The notes under the pieces: generated by a model | Told to the model about the DNA's origin: nothing | Seen by the model: the letters and a program-made list of their open reading frames with translations, nothing else | Databases searched by the model: none | In this document: one piece after another, positions 24,734-32,398 of the stretch | How the letters are laid out: each line of letters starts with the position of its first letter | Numbering within the stretch: position 1 is the first letter of the stretch | Assembly: GCA_965218865.1 (NCBI GenBank) | Contig: CBDCME010000011.1 | Coordinates: 1 to 33,069 of the forward strand | DNA: 33,069 bases | Origin: CBDCME01 sp965218865 | Lineage (GTDB): Bacteria; Pseudomonadota; Alphaproteobacteria; JAAXGF01 | Direction: 5' to 3' | Program-made: the position numbers and the translations under genes

Positions 24734-24849
24734 GGCGGCGCATATACCGGCAAGGCACGATGAAAGGCCTGGCGCGGAAACACGGCTGCAACTCACTTGT
24801 CTACTTCGAGAATTTCGGCGACATTGTGGGGGCGATTGAGCGAGAATAG
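24734..24849 (+). pseudogene. Remnant of a GIY-YIG endonuclease (UPF0213/YhbQ-like)
   Basis: About 38 codons, RRIYRQGTMKGLARKHGCNS then LVYFENFGDIVGAIERE, match the middle of small GIY-YIG proteins, where the pattern is RR...H..G...GF..KYGC..LVW.E...D...AI.RE. The GIY-YIG motif itself is missing upstream. The frame ends at a TAG exactly where family members continue with KQ and a short C-terminus, and the bases after it still read QVK, so a Lys codon has probably become a stop. Both ends are therefore lost. I recognise the family by pattern only. Confidence 0.6.
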
Positions 24850-25009
24850 CAAGTCAAGGTGGATTCGGGGAAGGAAAGGATGGTGCCGAAAGAATCGCGC
24901 CGTTGCCGTGTGAACTCGGATAGCAAGCAAAGTAGAACGGATAATTCAGAAAGGTTTGCCCATGCTGAAGTTGACAACAGTATAATGGGCTTCGCCATGG
25001 AGATTGATG

Positions 25010-25185
25010 ATGACCAAGAAAAGCCGGTCTCACAAGTTCGGAACGCAACAACGGTTCACCATGAAGGGTTCGTTGGGTTCCCAGTGGGCGCCGACCCCGT
25101 CTGATCTCCGCCAGACGCTCGCGCAGGCCAACGAGGCCCTCCATTCAAGACGGCTGGCGAAAGCCGAGCGGCTGCTGGACTTATA
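25010..25185 (+). pseudogene. 5' fragment of a TPR-like protein, cut by IS630 copy C
   Basis: From ATG 25010 (GGAG upstream at about 24999) the frame reads a basic start, MTKKSRSHKFGTQQRFTMKG, then TPSDLRQTLAQANEALHSRR and LAKAERLLD, where the IS630 end begins. The last part has the alternating pattern of a first TPR helix pair (AL...G.L..AE.LL). About 58 codons remain. It could be the start of a TPR sulfotransferase or any TPR protein. A TATAAT lies at 24981-24986 upstream, but no suitable -35 accompanies it. Identity is uncertain. Confidence 0.5.
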
Positions 25186-25273
25186 CCAACCGCCCCAGAG
25201 TTTGACTCGCGCAAAGGTTTACACGCCAGGTTTTGTGTGATTCAAGGTTGTTGGCAACAAGGGAGTGTGTTCA

Positions 25274-25840
25274 ATGCCAACGATTCCTTTGCGAAACGAC
25301 TTTGATGCTGAAAGAGTCCGTGTTCTTGCGGCACGGAGCGATGATGGGAACCAGGCGCGACGGCTTTTGTCGATGGCGGCCATCTACGATGGGATGGATC
25401 GAGCGTGCGCGGCGGGTATTGGCGGCATGGATCGGCAGACGTTGCGGGACTGGGTTCACCGGTTCAACGCGGGAGGTCCGGCCGGTCTGATCGACCGCAA
25501 GCCGAACGGGGCGTTGCGTCGGTTGACGCCGTCGCAAATGGCGGCGCTTTCGCGGGCTATCGAGGCCGGTCCCGATCCCGAACGGGATGGGGTCGTGCGC
25601 TGGCGCTGCATCGATCTCAAGCAACTGATCCGAACGCGCTTCGGCGTGGACTATCACGAGCGGAGCGTCGGCAAGCTGCTGGCCGCGCTCGGGTTCTCGC
25701 ATATTTCCGCGCGCCCGCGCCACGTCGGCCAGGATGCGCGGGCACAGGAGGAATTTAAAAAAAAGTTTTCCCGAACACTTGGCGAAAATCGTAGCGGCAC
25801 AGCCACCGGACACGCCCATCGAGGTTTGGTTTCAAGATGA
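25274..25840 (+). CDS. IS630 copy C orfA (DNA-binding part of the transposase)
   Basis: Starts MPTIPLRNDFDAERVRVLAA at ATG 25274, nine bases after GGGAG, and runs 188 residues. Two helix-turn-helix segments are visible: one around QARRLLSMAAIYDGMDRACA and a second around DRQTLRDWVHRFNAGGPAGL, followed by a linker domain with RWRCIDLKQLIRTRFGVDYH. After EEFKKK the orfA frame continues for about 25 unrelated residues (FSRTLGENRSGTATGHAHRG) and stops. That end is what unshifted ribosomes would make. Slippage on the A8 run near 25757-25764 would instead join it to orfB as EEFKKSFPEHLAK. All three copies share this site. Confidence 0.88.
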   Translation: MPTIPLRNDFDAERVRVLAARSDDGNQARRLLSMAAIYDGMDRACAAGIGGMDRQTLRDWVHRFNAGGPAGLIDRKPNGALRRLTPSQMAALSRAIEAGPDPERDGVVRWRCIDLKQLIRTRFGVDYHERSVGKLLAALGFSHISARPRHVGQDARAQEEFKKKFSRTLGENRSGTATGHAHRGLVSR

Positions 25841-26339
25841 AATGCGCGTCGGCCAGAAGAACAGCCTGGTGCGCCAGTGGGCCCCAAAGGGATCGCGCCC
25901 GCGCCAGGTCAAGGACCTACGGACCTCTTCGGCGTATCTCTTCGGCGCCATCTGCCCCGAGCGCGGTGAGGGCGCGGCGCTGGTCATGCCGCGCGCCAAT
26001 ACTGAAGCCATGGACCTGCATCTCGAGGAAATCAGCCGGGCCGTTGCCCCAAACGCCCATGCCGTCGTGCTGCTCGACCAAGCCGCATGGCACACCACTG
26101 CCAAACTCGGCATCCCGGAGAACATCTCCCTCGTGCCTTTGCCACCCAAGTCCCCGGAGCTCAATCCCGCCGAAAATGTCTGGCAATACCTCCGCCAGAA
26201 CTGGCTCTCCAATCGTGTCTTCGACTCCTATGAAGCCATCGTCGAGGCCTCTTGCCAAGCCTGGAACAACCTGACCGACCAACCTTGGAAGATCATGTCC
26301 ATCGGCCTCAGAGCGTGGGCTCGCACAAGGCAATGTTAA
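25734..26339 (+). CDS. IS630 copy C orfB (DDE catalytic part)
   Basis: A 201-residue frame overlapping orfA by about 107 bases. It contains the DDE core: Asp in VWFQDEMRVGQKNSLVRQW, Asp in AVVLLDQAAWHTT, and Glu in PELNPAENVWQYLRQNWL. Its own ATG at 25734 (MRGHRRNL) has no good ribosome-binding site, so it is more likely translated after a frame change from orfA as one transposase of about 350 residues, the normal IS630 length. It ends RAWARTRQC just inside the right inverted repeat. Confidence 0.88.
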   Translation: MRGHRRNLKKSFPEHLAKIVAAQPPDTPIEVWFQDEMRVGQKNSLVRQWAPKGSRPRQVKDLRTSSAYLFGAICPERGEGAALVMPRANTEAMDLHLEEISRAVAPNAHAVVLLDQAAWHTTAKLGIPENISLVPLPPKSPELNPAENVWQYLRQNWLSNRVFDSYEAIVEASCQAWNNLTDQPWKIMSIGLRAWARTRQC

Positions 26340-26555
26340 GGGCGGTTGGTATTAGCAGCCGGAACGGACTAAGGGAGAAAATGAAATTGCTCTTTACGGG
26401 GGCATATGGAATGAAAGCGCACTAAAAACTACGTTTCCGATCGATACTCTATTGTATTATTTGTCTTATTGTTTTCGATGCTTGGGAGGAACCATCTGGG
26501 AAATCCCGGGCGAAACTTGCTTTCTCCATGACGTACTTGCCGAAAGGAGGCAGCA

Positions 26556-26786
26556 ATGCCACAAATGACCCTCGACAAACTGCTCCTGCAAAACCCCAAC
26601 GCTCCGACCAACGACGAGTACGCTCGGGAGTTCGCCCGCAAGCTCTATCCACACCGCGACGAGCGCGTCGAGGAGCTCCGGGGCTTCGACTTTGCCAAAG
26701 GCAGGACAGACTTCTTGGCCGCCGACGACGAGCACGTGGACTCGTGCGGCAAGGCTTCCCGTGGTCTGCTCGACGCCGTCTTACTA
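26556..26786 (+). pseudogene. Metalloprotease gene, 5' part, interrupted by the second IS630 type
   Basis: A strong AAAGGAGG precedes ATG 26556. The 77 codons before the insertion read MPQMTLDKLLLQNPNAPTND, then EEYA-type acidic helices and FDFAKGRTDFLAADDEHVDS, ending DAVL. No signal peptide is seen, though secretion by another route is possible. Joining this across the IS630 at the TA duplication continues in frame with LIASNLLSDTAREEINVMIS at 27897. The two parts would restore a protein of about 449 residues. Confidence 0.75.
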
Positions 26787-27894
26787 ATATCCCAAAATAA
26801 TACCTGACATATTGATCGGACTGTGCTATACATAGTGCATGGAAGCGCGTGACTTTCGTGGCATTGGTCGGGCGGCGCAGGAGGGACTCCGGCGTCGGGC
26901 GATCGTGCTTGTCGAGCAGGGTGGATCGAGCCGGGCCGAGGCGGCCAGGGTTGTTGGCGTGCAGCGGCAGACGGTCAACATCTGGCTCAAGCGGTATCGC
27001 GAACGGGGCGAGGACGGCCTCCTGGATGGTCGTCGGGTTTCCGGACGCAAGGGCAAGGGGGCGCTGACCACCGAGGAGGTCCGGCAAGTCCGCCGCTGGA
27101 TCGCCGACAAGACGCCCGATCAGCTCAAACTGCCGTTTGCATTGTGGACGTCCCGTGCGGTGCGCGAGTTGATCGAGCGCCGGTTGGGCAAGCGCCTTGG
27201 CCTGTCGACCGTCCAGCTCTACCTGAAGCGCTGGGGCATGACCCCGCAAAAGCCGCTGGCGCGCGCCAAACAACGCTCGCCCGCCGCCGTGGCCGCCTGG
27301 TTGGAGCGCGACTACCCGGCGATCTCCGGGCGCGCCAAGCGAGAGAGAGCCGTCGTCTACTGGGGCGACGAGACCGGCATCTCCAACCAAGACCAGATCG
27401 GCCGCAGTTATGCCCCAAGAGGCCAGACGCCGGTGGTTGGCCGGACCGCCAAGAAGATCTCCAAGAGCATGATTTCGGCCGTCTCCAACCGCGGCCTGAT
27501 GCGCTTCATGCTGTATGATGGGGCGCTTAACGTCGATCGCTTCATCATCTTCCTGCGGCGGCTGATCAAGGACGCAAAGCAGAAGGTGTTCCTGATCATA
27601 GATAACCTGAAGGTGCACCACGCCAAGTGGGTCAAGGCCTGGACTCTGAGCCATCGCCACGAGATCGAGCTGTTCTACCTCCCGGCCCCCGAGTGCAGCC
27701 CGGACAAATACTTGAACAACGATGTCAAGCAGAAGTTGCGCCAAAAGCCGCAGCCCGGCACCAAGGACGAACTGGACAAGAATACCCGCGCCGTCTTGCG
27801 CGCAATTCAGCGTTCATCGGATCGAGTGCGCGGTTACTTCCGCCCCCACCCCGTCAAATACGCCGCCTGATCGTCAGGTATCATATTAGGATAT
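26787..27894 (+). mobile_element. IS630-family element, second type, 1,108 bp
   Basis: Imperfect inverted ends, ATATCCCAAAATAATACCTG on the left and, inverted, ATATCCTAATATGATACCTG on the right (16 to 17 of 20 matching), are flanked by the TA duplication at 26785-26786 and 27895-27896. It is unrelated in its ends to copies A-C. A degraded piece of the same type lies at 30.9-31.1 kb. Confidence 0.9.
26839..27870 (+). CDS. IS630-family transposase, single intact frame
   Basis: A 343-residue transposase. The N-terminal helix-turn-helix is SRAEAARVVGVQRQTVNIWL, followed by a second winged region (RQVRRWIADKTPDQLKLPFA; LGLSTVQLYLKRWGMTPQKP). The DDE catalytic core has Asp in VVYWGDETGISNQ, Asp in VFLIIDNLKVHHA and the acidic end in LPAPECSPDKYLNNDVKQKL, where the usual E of NPxE is less obvious: the local order is CSPDKYLN rather than NPIE. 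Unlike copies A-C, no frame change is needed. It starts at ATG 26839 with no strong ribosome-binding site and lies wholly inside the inverted repeats. It is likely still competent, subject to the altered third acid. Confidence 0.9.
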   Translation: MEARDFRGIGRAAQEGLRRRAIVLVEQGGSSRAEAARVVGVQRQTVNIWLKRYRERGEDGLLDGRRVSGRKGKGALTTEEVRQVRRWIADKTPDQLKLPFALWTSRAVRELIERRLGKRLGLSTVQLYLKRWGMTPQKPLARAKQRSPAAVAAWLERDYPAISGRAKRERAVVYWGDETGISNQDQIGRSYAPRGQTPVVGRTAKKISKSMISAVSNRGLMRFMLYDGALNVDRFIIFLRRLIKDAKQKVFLIIDNLKVHHAKWVKAWTLSHRHEIELFYLPAPECSPDKYLNNDVKQKLRQKPQPGTKDELDKNTRAVLRAIQRSSDRVRGYFRPHPVKYAA

Positions 27895-27896
27895 TA

Positions 27897-29418
27897 ATAG
27901 CCTCGAACCTCCTGTCGGATACGGCTCGTGAGGAGATCAATGTCATGATCTCGGACGCCGCACCGGCGCTGGAACGGGATAAGACCGTCGGTCACTTTCA
28001 TTTCTTCTGGACTGAGGTCAGCGGGAACCCGAACGACAACACCAACGAGGCCAATATCGACGCCACGGCGGCGGTTCTCAACGACTGCTGGAACCGCTAC
28101 GTCGCTGACTTTCGCCAGCCGCAGGCCGATCTCGTTGAGAGTCAGCGCATCATCGACGTGCAAGTCTACAATGACCCAGGGCTGCATGGCAGCACCTCAT
28201 CCCATACCAACCGCATCTTCCTCAACAGCCGGACAGTAGTCAACGACGACTGCCGGCGGCAGACCACGTCAGCCCACGAGCTGTTCCACCGCGTCGAGTA
28301 CTCCTACGGTTACGTGACCGGGACCCCGGGGCAGAAGTGGTGGGTGGAGGCCCTGGGATCCTGGTCCCAGGAGTATTACGCTCCCGACATCGACGATTAC
28401 ATCAGCCGCGTCAACGCCGGGCTGGCGGATCCCGCACGCGGCCTCCTGGGCCGTAGCTACGACGCCTGCCACTACTGGAAGTACCTCGGCGAGCAGCTCT
28501 CCAGGCGCAGCACCGCGGTCGGCAGCGAGGATCAGGCGATTCGGGAGGTGCTCGACGAGTACTCGAGCAATGGCCTCGACGCCAAGACCGCCAGCGGCAC
28601 GGTAACCCAGAACCGGATCTCGCGACCCTTCGACCGCTTCTTCCAGGACTGGAGCAAAGCCAACTACATTAAGGATTTGGTCAACCCGTTCATCCGCTAC
28701 GAATACACCGAGGACGAGACTGTCACCACGACGGGCGGGCGGACCTACGGTCCCTACCGGCACGTCGCCCCGGCCACTGACGAGACCATCACCGGTAACA
28801 CGTTCACTTGGACCTCCGGACCGCAGACGGCAAACGCCTACGGCACCCGCTACCACCACTTCGACATCGATCCTTCTGTGACCGAGTTCGAAGTGAGATT
28901 CGAAGGCAACGTCGGTGGCGGTAGCGGCATTTACTCGCTGCACCTCGTCATGATCAAGGACAACCGCTGGCGGGTGATCTACAACACCCCCAGCGTGACC
29001 GATCGGACCCGGTGAGGGGTCAGCACGACCGCTGCCTGCTCGTGGTGAACGGTCTGGCGACGGGAGGCCCCTCTCTTGCATGTTCGGCGTCTGGAGGGAC
29101 AGCTACAACTACATCTGGACGCTGACCCAGTCGGGCAGCAACATCACCGGCACGGTGGACACCAGAAGCTGCGGCACCTAAACCGTGACAGGAACCCTTA
29201 CCGGCAACAACCTCGTCCTCAACGCCACCGGCGCGTGCTGCGACTTCGACTACGGGGGGCCGGTTAAGAATTGCGCTACCGCCTCGGGTGACTGGACCAA
29301 CGACTGCGGCGGCTCCGGCACCTGGAAAATGACCAAGATTAATCCTAGTGAGGCATCGGATATGCTGGAAGGAGAAGCCGAAGAGTTCGCCGACGATCCG
29401 GCCACCATGCGGAGCTAG
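27897..29418 (+). pseudogene. Metalloprotease gene, 3' part (gluzincin-like), frameshifted at the end
   Basis: The continuous frame from 27897 to the stop at 29015 carries HELFHRVEY (first His at about residue 204 of the restored protein) and, 19 residues after the second His, the Glu of WWVEALGSWSQEYY. This fits the HExxH...E zinc site of gluzincin peptidases. A beta-rich region follows (TFTWTSGPQTANAYGTRYHH). After 29015 coding character continues in other frames: QHDRCLLVVNGLATGG, then FGVWRDSYNYIWTLTQSGSN, an in-frame TAA after RSCGT, and TVTGTLTGNNLVLNATGA up to MRS at 29418. The C-terminal beta domain is therefore broken by at least two frame changes and one stop. I do not recognise a named family. 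Confidence 0.7.
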
Positions 29419-29523
29419 TGCACCGGCGCATTCACTTCGTTCACGCCCCCGTGCACCAGGCCTTTGTCGATGCATCAACTTTCCAAACTTCGGCTGTCGC
29501 CTTCGTTTGGGTCGATGCACTAG
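29415..29523 (+). repeat. 109-bp MITE-like repeat, copy 1
   Basis: The unit starts CTAGTGCACCGGCGCATTCA and ends GGGTCGATGCACTAG, so the outer 8 bases (CTAGTGCA/TGCACTAG) are inverted repeats, with CTAG perhaps a 4-bp target duplication. It matches copy 2 (31816-31924, opposite orientation) at 104 of 109 positions. It carries no convincing gene. Its first TAG serves as the stop codon of the decayed metalloprotease tail. Confidence 0.88.
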
Positions 29524-29808
29524 CGGGGACTTTTACAGTGAGTTCTGGTGGGGAAACGCTTTGGCATCTTCCACCGGAGCTACCTGCGCGCTCCCGACGT
29601 AGCCTCTGGCCTCGTCGGGCCATAGAGTGCTCAGAGAATGAATCTATACCTACTGGCCAGAATCCTGGCTGAAATCATGACCGCCGCCGCGGCGGTGAGC
29701 TCTCACCTCTCGGGGTGGGCTTTCGCCCCAGAAACGGCAGCGCCCGGGAATCGAGAAGCGGCCGGCGGGGCCTGGAACTCGGTCCCAAACCAGGGCAGAG
29801 GAACAACG

Positions 29809-30657
29809 ATGGCACAGTCAGAGGAACCAATCTTTTTTCGGCAAGCCCTCGTCCTCACAGACCGGGAGCGCATGGGGATCTCGTCGCAGCGGCTGCGCGC
29901 CGAAGTCACCGAGCTCCTGCTTGCCGGAGGAGACGCGGAGGTCGAGCTGCGGGCCGGGACAGACATTGAAGACTACCGCGTCCGCGAACGGCTGCTGCTG
30001 GTTCTTCCGGCCGGCCCGGTCAATGGGCTGGACGGCCGATTCGTACTCAGCCTCGGTGCGTCGGGCGCCGGACCTGTTGCGGTTCGCCGGGCCCAGGCGT
30101 TGCGGAGCGACAGCCGTATCTCGGTGCGGCTCGAAGTCCGGTCCAGCACCGAAATGGAAGGCCGATGGGCCTACAGTCGCCGACCGGAGATGCGAAAGGT
30201 GTCGTTGGCCAGCTTCGACAATCCGCTCGAGTCCCTCGAGGCCGTGATTTTCCACGTGGCTGACTTCCAGGAGGCGGCGATCAGACCGTCCGTGCTGGCC
30301 GCCGAGGGTGAGTGGATCCGGCTGGAAATTGAGCTGCCGGCGACGCTGCTGGAGGAGAGCAAGCTGCTCGACGGCTGCGAGCGGCTATTGGAGGCGCTCG
30401 ACGCCCGGAGCGAAGGCCCCTATCTCGAATGGCCGGAGGGGAGTCTGAACAAGGAGGTTCTGGACGAGGCGGCCGCGCAAATGGAGAGCCAGGTACTCCC
30501 GCAGGGCCGGCAGTTCAACCTGACGCTAGAGGTGGCCGGACATGAGATGACCCGGGGCAAGAGGCTCCAGCCCCTGGTCCGCTACCCGATCACCCTGATC
30601 CGACGCGACGGAAGCCGGGTGGCGGCGACCCTCGGTTGCTCCATCTCGGGGCGTTGA
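29809..30657 (+). CDS. Hypothetical protein, 282 residues
   Basis: The start ATG at 29809 has AGAGGA about six bases upstream. An in-frame upstream start at 29638 would add 57 low-quality residues and is not preferred. The protein opens MAQSEEPIFFRQALVLTDRE and is acidic, without signal peptide or membrane segment. It has alternating short strands and helices, such as LLLVLPAGPVNGLDGRFVLS, and a repeated pattern of Leu-rich helices around LLEESKLLDGCERLLEALDA. I do not recognise the family. The segment from 29415 to 31924, which includes it, is bounded by two inverted copies of the 109-bp repeat. Codon use looks normal for the window. The 285 bases before its start hold no gene I can support. 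Confidence 0.6.
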   Translation: MAQSEEPIFFRQALVLTDRERMGISSQRLRAEVTELLLAGGDAEVELRAGTDIEDYRVRERLLLVLPAGPVNGLDGRFVLSLGASGAGPVAVRRAQALRSDSRISVRLEVRSSTEMEGRWAYSRRPEMRKVSLASFDNPLESLEAVIFHVADFQEAAIRPSVLAAEGEWIRLEIELPATLLEESKLLDGCERLLEALDARSEGPYLEWPEGSLNKEVLDEAAAQMESQVLPQGRQFNLTLEVAGHEMTRGKRLQPLVRYPITLIRRDGSRVAATLGCSISGR

Positions 30658-30738
30658 GCGGTTCGTTCTCGGCCACGTCGCTCGGGTTGGCAATTGCCCA
30701 ATGGGCATTCGCCGCAGCGCGAGATCTCTTCGGGACCG

Positions 30739-30798
30739 ACGATTCACGGACCCTCACCTTTCTGAACAACGGAAGCGTTAAACGGTACTGTGAATCGT
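30739..30798. repeat. 9-bp inverted repeat pair
   Basis: ACGATTCAC (30739-30747) and its complement GTGAATCGT (30790-30798) are separated by 42 bases, between the hypothetical gene and the IS630 fragment. They may be a regulatory site or a remnant of an element end. No further support is visible. Confidence 0.45.
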
Positions 30799-30884
30799 GA
30801 TATTTGATCCGACATTCCCCAGATGAAATCCAAATTCGTGGAAATCGTACCGCCTTTGCACCGCCGAGGGAACTGCATCCCTTG

Positions 30885-31081
30885 CGCCGCCATCGCGAAC
30901 GGGGCGAGGACGGCCTCTTGGATGGTCGTCGGGTTTCCGGACGTTAAGGGCAAGGGGGCGCTGAGCGCCGAGGAGTGCCGGCAAGTCCGCCGCTGGATCG
31001 CCGACAAGACGCCCGATCAGCTCAAACTTTCGTTCGCGTTGTGGACGTCACGGGCGGTGCGCGAGTTGATCGAGCGCCGGT
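30885..31081 (+). pseudogene. Internal fragment of the second-type IS630 transposase
   Basis: About 195 bases closely match 26991-27185 of the intact element, encoding RRWIADKTPDQLKLSFALWT and SRAVRELIERR. A small indel near 30945 (GACGTTAAGG against GACGCAAGG) breaks the frame relative to the original. Both element ends are missing. This is a dead relic that predates, or came from a different copy than, the intact element at 26.8 kb, since it carries scattered substitutions. Confidence 0.88.
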
Positions 31082-31221
31082 ATGTCAAGGGAAGAACCGC
31101 ACGGCCCTTCATTTGATCCAGGTCTTGAAACGTAAACCTCACGGGTTCCTTGGGGTGGCGCGAACCGGCCGGAAAATCCCGGAAGTTAAGGGCCGGGATC
31201 TCACGGAGATCGGGCGCCATC

Positions 31222-31251
31222 TTGACAGGCGCCAATTCGTTTCCCATCTAA
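31222..31251 (+). promoter_or_regulatory. Probable sigma-70 type promoter of the Hsp20 gene
   Basis: A perfect TTGACA (31222-31227) is followed after 17-18 bases by CATCTA/ATCTAA (31245-31251). Transcription would start about 31258, giving a leader of about 100 bases, the length usual for ROSE-type leaders. A CTTGAAA at about 31123 recalls a sigma-32 -35 box but has no matching -10. Confidence 0.5.
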
Positions 31252-31257
31252 ATGATC

Positions 31258-31357
31258 GACAGCTGCCAATGGTGGGGCTGTGAACTCGGGCGGGGCCGTG
31301 TCGGCACGCCTGGCGTGTCAGATTGGACCGCCCCGATATTGCTCAAAGGAGGATATC
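31258..31357 (+). promoter_or_regulatory. ROSE-like RNA thermometer in the Hsp20 leader
   Basis: The last hairpin (31335-31357) hides the ribosome-binding site. GATAT (31335-31339) pairs with ATATC (31353-31357). Then TGCTC pairs with GAGG of AAGGAGG as U-G, C-G, U-A and C-G, leaving a bulged G, the arrangement of the UYGCU/AGGA motif of ROSE elements. Upstream, GGGCGG (31288-31293) pairs with CCGCCC (31328-31333), and a further stem lies near 31259-31280. Heat would open the last hairpin and free the GTG at 31358. Confidence 0.6.
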
Positions 31358-31819
31358 GTGCGCAATACGTTCGACTTGGATTTTCCCCCTCTCTTTCGTA
31401 CGACGGTTGGTTTCGACAGGCTTTCGCGTGCCTTGGATTCGGCTCTTAGGTTCGACGACAGCGGCGTCTCGTACCCACCCTTCAACATCGAGCAACTCGA
31501 TGACGACCGCTATAAAATCACCATGGCCGTCGCGGGTTTCAACCCCGATGACGTCAAGGTCGTCGTCAAGGACGACACCCTAGCGGTGACGGGCACGCGC
31601 GGCGAAAACCCGGAGACGAACAAGGGTTATTTGTACCGCGGTATCGCGGCCCGGAAATTCGATCGCCGTTTTCAGCTCGCCGACTACATCAAGGTCGTGG
31701 GCGCGGACTTGAGCGACGGCTTGCTCCACATCGATCTGGAGCGCGAGGTCCCTGAGGACAGGAAGCCGCGGGTCATCGAAGTTCGCTCCTCTTCGGCAAA
31801 ACAGATCGAAGCCGCCTAG
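31358..31819 (+). CDS. Small heat-shock protein, Hsp20/IbpA family
   Basis: The start is a GTG at 31358, five bases after AAGGAGG. The 153-residue product begins VRNTFDLDFPPLFRTTVGFD, the typical N-terminus of alphaproteobacterial IbpA-like proteins (R.FDL.PL.RS.VGFDR). The alpha-crystallin domain spans about residues 36-135: YPPFNIEQLDDDRYKITMAV, AGFNPDDVKVVVKDDTLAVT and YLYRGIAARKFDRRFQLADY. It acts as an ATP-independent holdase that keeps heat-unfolded proteins soluble. The leader contains a probable RNA thermometer, so it should be induced by temperature at the translation level. The stop codon TAG is provided by the first bases of the second 109-bp repeat, so the original C-terminus may have been slightly altered. 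Confidence 0.93.
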   Translation: MRNTFDLDFPPLFRTTVGFDRLSRALDSALRFDDSGVSYPPFNIEQLDDDRYKITMAVAGFNPDDVKVVVKDDTLAVTGTRGENPETNKGYLYRGIAARKFDRRFQLADYIKVVGADLSDGLLHIDLEREVPEDRKPRVIEVRSSSAKQIEAA

Positions 31820-31924
31820 TACATCGACCCAAACGGAGGCGACAGCCGAAGTTTGGAAAGTTGATGAATCGACAATAGCCTGGTGCACGGGGGCGTGAAC
31901 GAAGTGAATGCGCCGGTGCACTAG
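31816..31924 (-). repeat. 109-bp MITE-like repeat, copy 2 (inverted relative to copy 1)
   Basis: Read on the minus strand it starts CTAGTGCACCGGCGCATTCA and ends GGGTCGATGTACTAG, the same length as copy 1 with five substitutions. On the plus strand its opening CTAG overlaps the Hsp20 stop codon. Confidence 0.88.
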
Positions 31925-32398
31925 GCTGAAGTCGGAACAATGGGGGGCACGCCCAACGGGGCGGTCCCTCCCAGACGATTTCGCCGGCTTTCCGGTGGTC
32001 CGATGCCACCCCCCCAACAGCGCCGCGCAACCCGGAGGCCGACACCGCGAAGTCACCCGCGCGCGCTCCCGCTCGGCGACGGCGTCGTCGAGGTTGGCCC
32101 AGGGCGTGGCGCGCGGCAAATCGAGCTCCCGCTCCGCTCGCGACTCGCCCCACATGGCGATACGTTCTCTTCCTTGCGCTGGACGTATCCGTGATCCAGC
32201 GCAGCGGATGTTCTCAGTCGCCGGGAAGCTAGGCAATCACAAGGGGATGGGGGTGATCCGGAACCAAGTTGGAATACCTCGAGGTCGCCATCGACGTCCG
32301 GGGTAACGGCGGACGGGTTGGTTGGCTTATCGGGGAGCGCGTTCAGTAAACCGCCAGCAATGTTTTGTTCGGCGCGACATGGTCACCGATCGGAAACT
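31925..32398. other. About 470 bp with a possible decayed minus-strand gene
   Basis: On the minus strand about 31950-32236 reads with coding-like composition (MWGESRAERELDLPRATPWA, then NLDDAVAERERARV), but it has no ribosome-binding site, no recognisable family, and a frame that runs into the 109-bp repeat. It may be a relic. Nothing else is seen here. Confidence 0.3.

Larger units (their letters stand above)
25186..26349 (+). mobile_element. IS630-family element copy C, 1,164 bp, best preserved copy
   Basis: CCAACCGCCC inverted repeats lie at both ends with TA immediately outside (25184-25185 and 26350-26351). Both reading frames are open from the natural start. This is the reference copy for A and B. 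Confidence 0.92.

Noticed and set aside
24971..24986. TTGACA and TATAAT both perfect, upstream of the TPR-like fragment
   Set aside because: They are separated by only four bases and cannot form one promoter. No suitable partner hexamer is found for TATAAT at normal spacing.
29415..29523. Open frame inside the 109-bp repeat (VHRRIHFVHAPVHQA and on)
   Set aside because: It is open in both copies, but the differences between copies mostly change residues and there is no ribosome-binding site. A non-coding repeat is the simpler reading.
31123..31150. CTTGAAA as a sigma-32 promoter for Hsp20
   Set aside because: No CCCCAT-like -10 follows at the right distance. The TTGACA at 31222 with a 100-base leader fits better.
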